DNA from: Candidatus Aminicenantota bacterium
GTDB lineage: Bacteria; Acidobacteriota; Aminicenantia; UBA2199
Direction: 5' to 3'
Assembly: GCA_024644125.1 (NCBI GenBank)
Contig: JAHELQ010000041.1
Coordinates: 1-6,594 of the forward strand
DNA length: 6,594 nucleotides
Positions 6,302 to 6,594 of this stretch are shown piece after piece. Every line of letters begins with the position of its first letter. Within the stretch, counting starts at the first letter, position 1. The notes under the pieces were generated by a model. It searched no databases and was not told the DNA's origin. It saw only the letters and a list, made by a program, of their open reading frames with translations. The position numbers and the translations under genes are program-made.

Positions 6302-6594
6302 CAGAAATTTTCAAGGATCGACGTTACCACGGACGATGCGAAGTCACGGGAAATCTTCTCGATCGTTTCGGTTTCCTGGGCGAAAAAGTCTCCGGTATCA
6401 ATCTCGTACGAATCGGTGAAGGTCATCCGCTGGCTTTCGTAAATCGTTTGATTGTTTTTCAGATCGATAAATTTGATATTGATGGTGATGATTACCCTGA
6501 AGGTGTTCGCTGAAATATCGTTGCCGTAGTTCATGGGGATCACGTCGAAGCCGATGATTTCTCCCTCCAACACCGAATCGGCCTCGCCGATATT
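6301..6594 (-). CDS. lptE: LptE-family LPS-assembly lipoprotein, C-terminal part (5'-truncated by window edge)
   Basis: The reading frame stays open to the window end, giving 97 residues from NIGEADSV to ILENF. The GTG at 6573 is therefore most likely internal and not the start. ADSVLEGEIIGF matches the 'ADAvLeGeI' strand typical of LptE/LptE-like proteins. It is followed by alternating beta strands (TFRVIITINIKFIDLKNNQTIYES) and a C-terminal amphipathic helix (ETIEKISRDFASSVVTSILENF), the family's usual ending. LptE is an outer-membrane lipoprotein that plugs the LptD barrel and helps deliver lipopolysaccharide to the cell surface. The lipoprotein signal would lie outside the window, so it cannot be checked. 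Position directly before holA, with a 1-bp overlap, matches the gene order known in Gammaproteobacteria and supports the call. Confidence 0.78.
   Translation of the reverse strand, partial: NIGEADSVLEGEIIGFDVIPMNYGNDISANTFRVIITINIKFIDLKNNQTIYESQRMTFTDSYEIDTGDFFAQETETIEKISRDFASSVVTSILENF

Noticed and set aside
6571..6573. GTG as the start of the lptE-like gene
   Set aside because: The frame is open seven more codons to the window edge and the upstream residues (NIGEADS) continue the family motif, so the gene begins outside the window.

Overview
All four real genes in this window lie on the minus strand, so reading order runs from high to low coordinates. First come the 3' part of an LptE-family gene cut by the window edge (6301-6594) and holA, the DNA polymerase III delta subunit (5225-6301), which overlaps it by one base. 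A 145-bp intergenic region with a well-formed sigma-70-type promoter and a strong Shine-Dalgarno site follows. It drives a 1128-residue exported multidomain protein with a transglutaminase core (1693-5079). A 90-bp gap with a GC-rich hairpin then leads to an exported tetratricopeptide-repeat protein of 527 residues (19-1602). No RNA genes, mobile elements, CRISPR arrays or attachment sites were seen.

The organism is a diderm (Gram-negative type) bacterium. LptE belongs to the machinery that inserts lipopolysaccharide in the outer membrane, and both large proteins have Sec-type signal peptides. The lptE-holA order is the one known from Gammaproteobacteria (leuS-lptE-holA), but the divergent, lysine- and isoleucine-rich HolA does not look gammaproteobacterial. 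An uncultured lineage near Acidobacteriota/Aminicenantes is a reasonable guess, made from general impression and not from any diagnostic marker.

The centrepiece is the 1128-residue protein. It has a signal peptide, a fibronectin-III-like domain, a long unrecognised beta-rich stretch, a beta-sandwich plus papain-fold transglutaminase core that resembles the animal (TG2/factor XIII) type unusually closely, another beta-rich region, two tandem cysteine-rich CGDGxCNGxET repeats, and a C-terminal DNRLRE/CBM96-like module. Cys592, His626 and Asp654 fit a catalytic triad, so it is probably an active extracellular protein-crosslinking or related thiol acyl-transfer enzyme (or a protease of the same fold) tethered to a surface or glycan. 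It has its own promoter and appears more GC-rich than its neighbours, so it looks like an accessory gene between housekeeping envelope/replication genes and a TPR protein. Nothing in the sequence proves that the TPR protein works with it.
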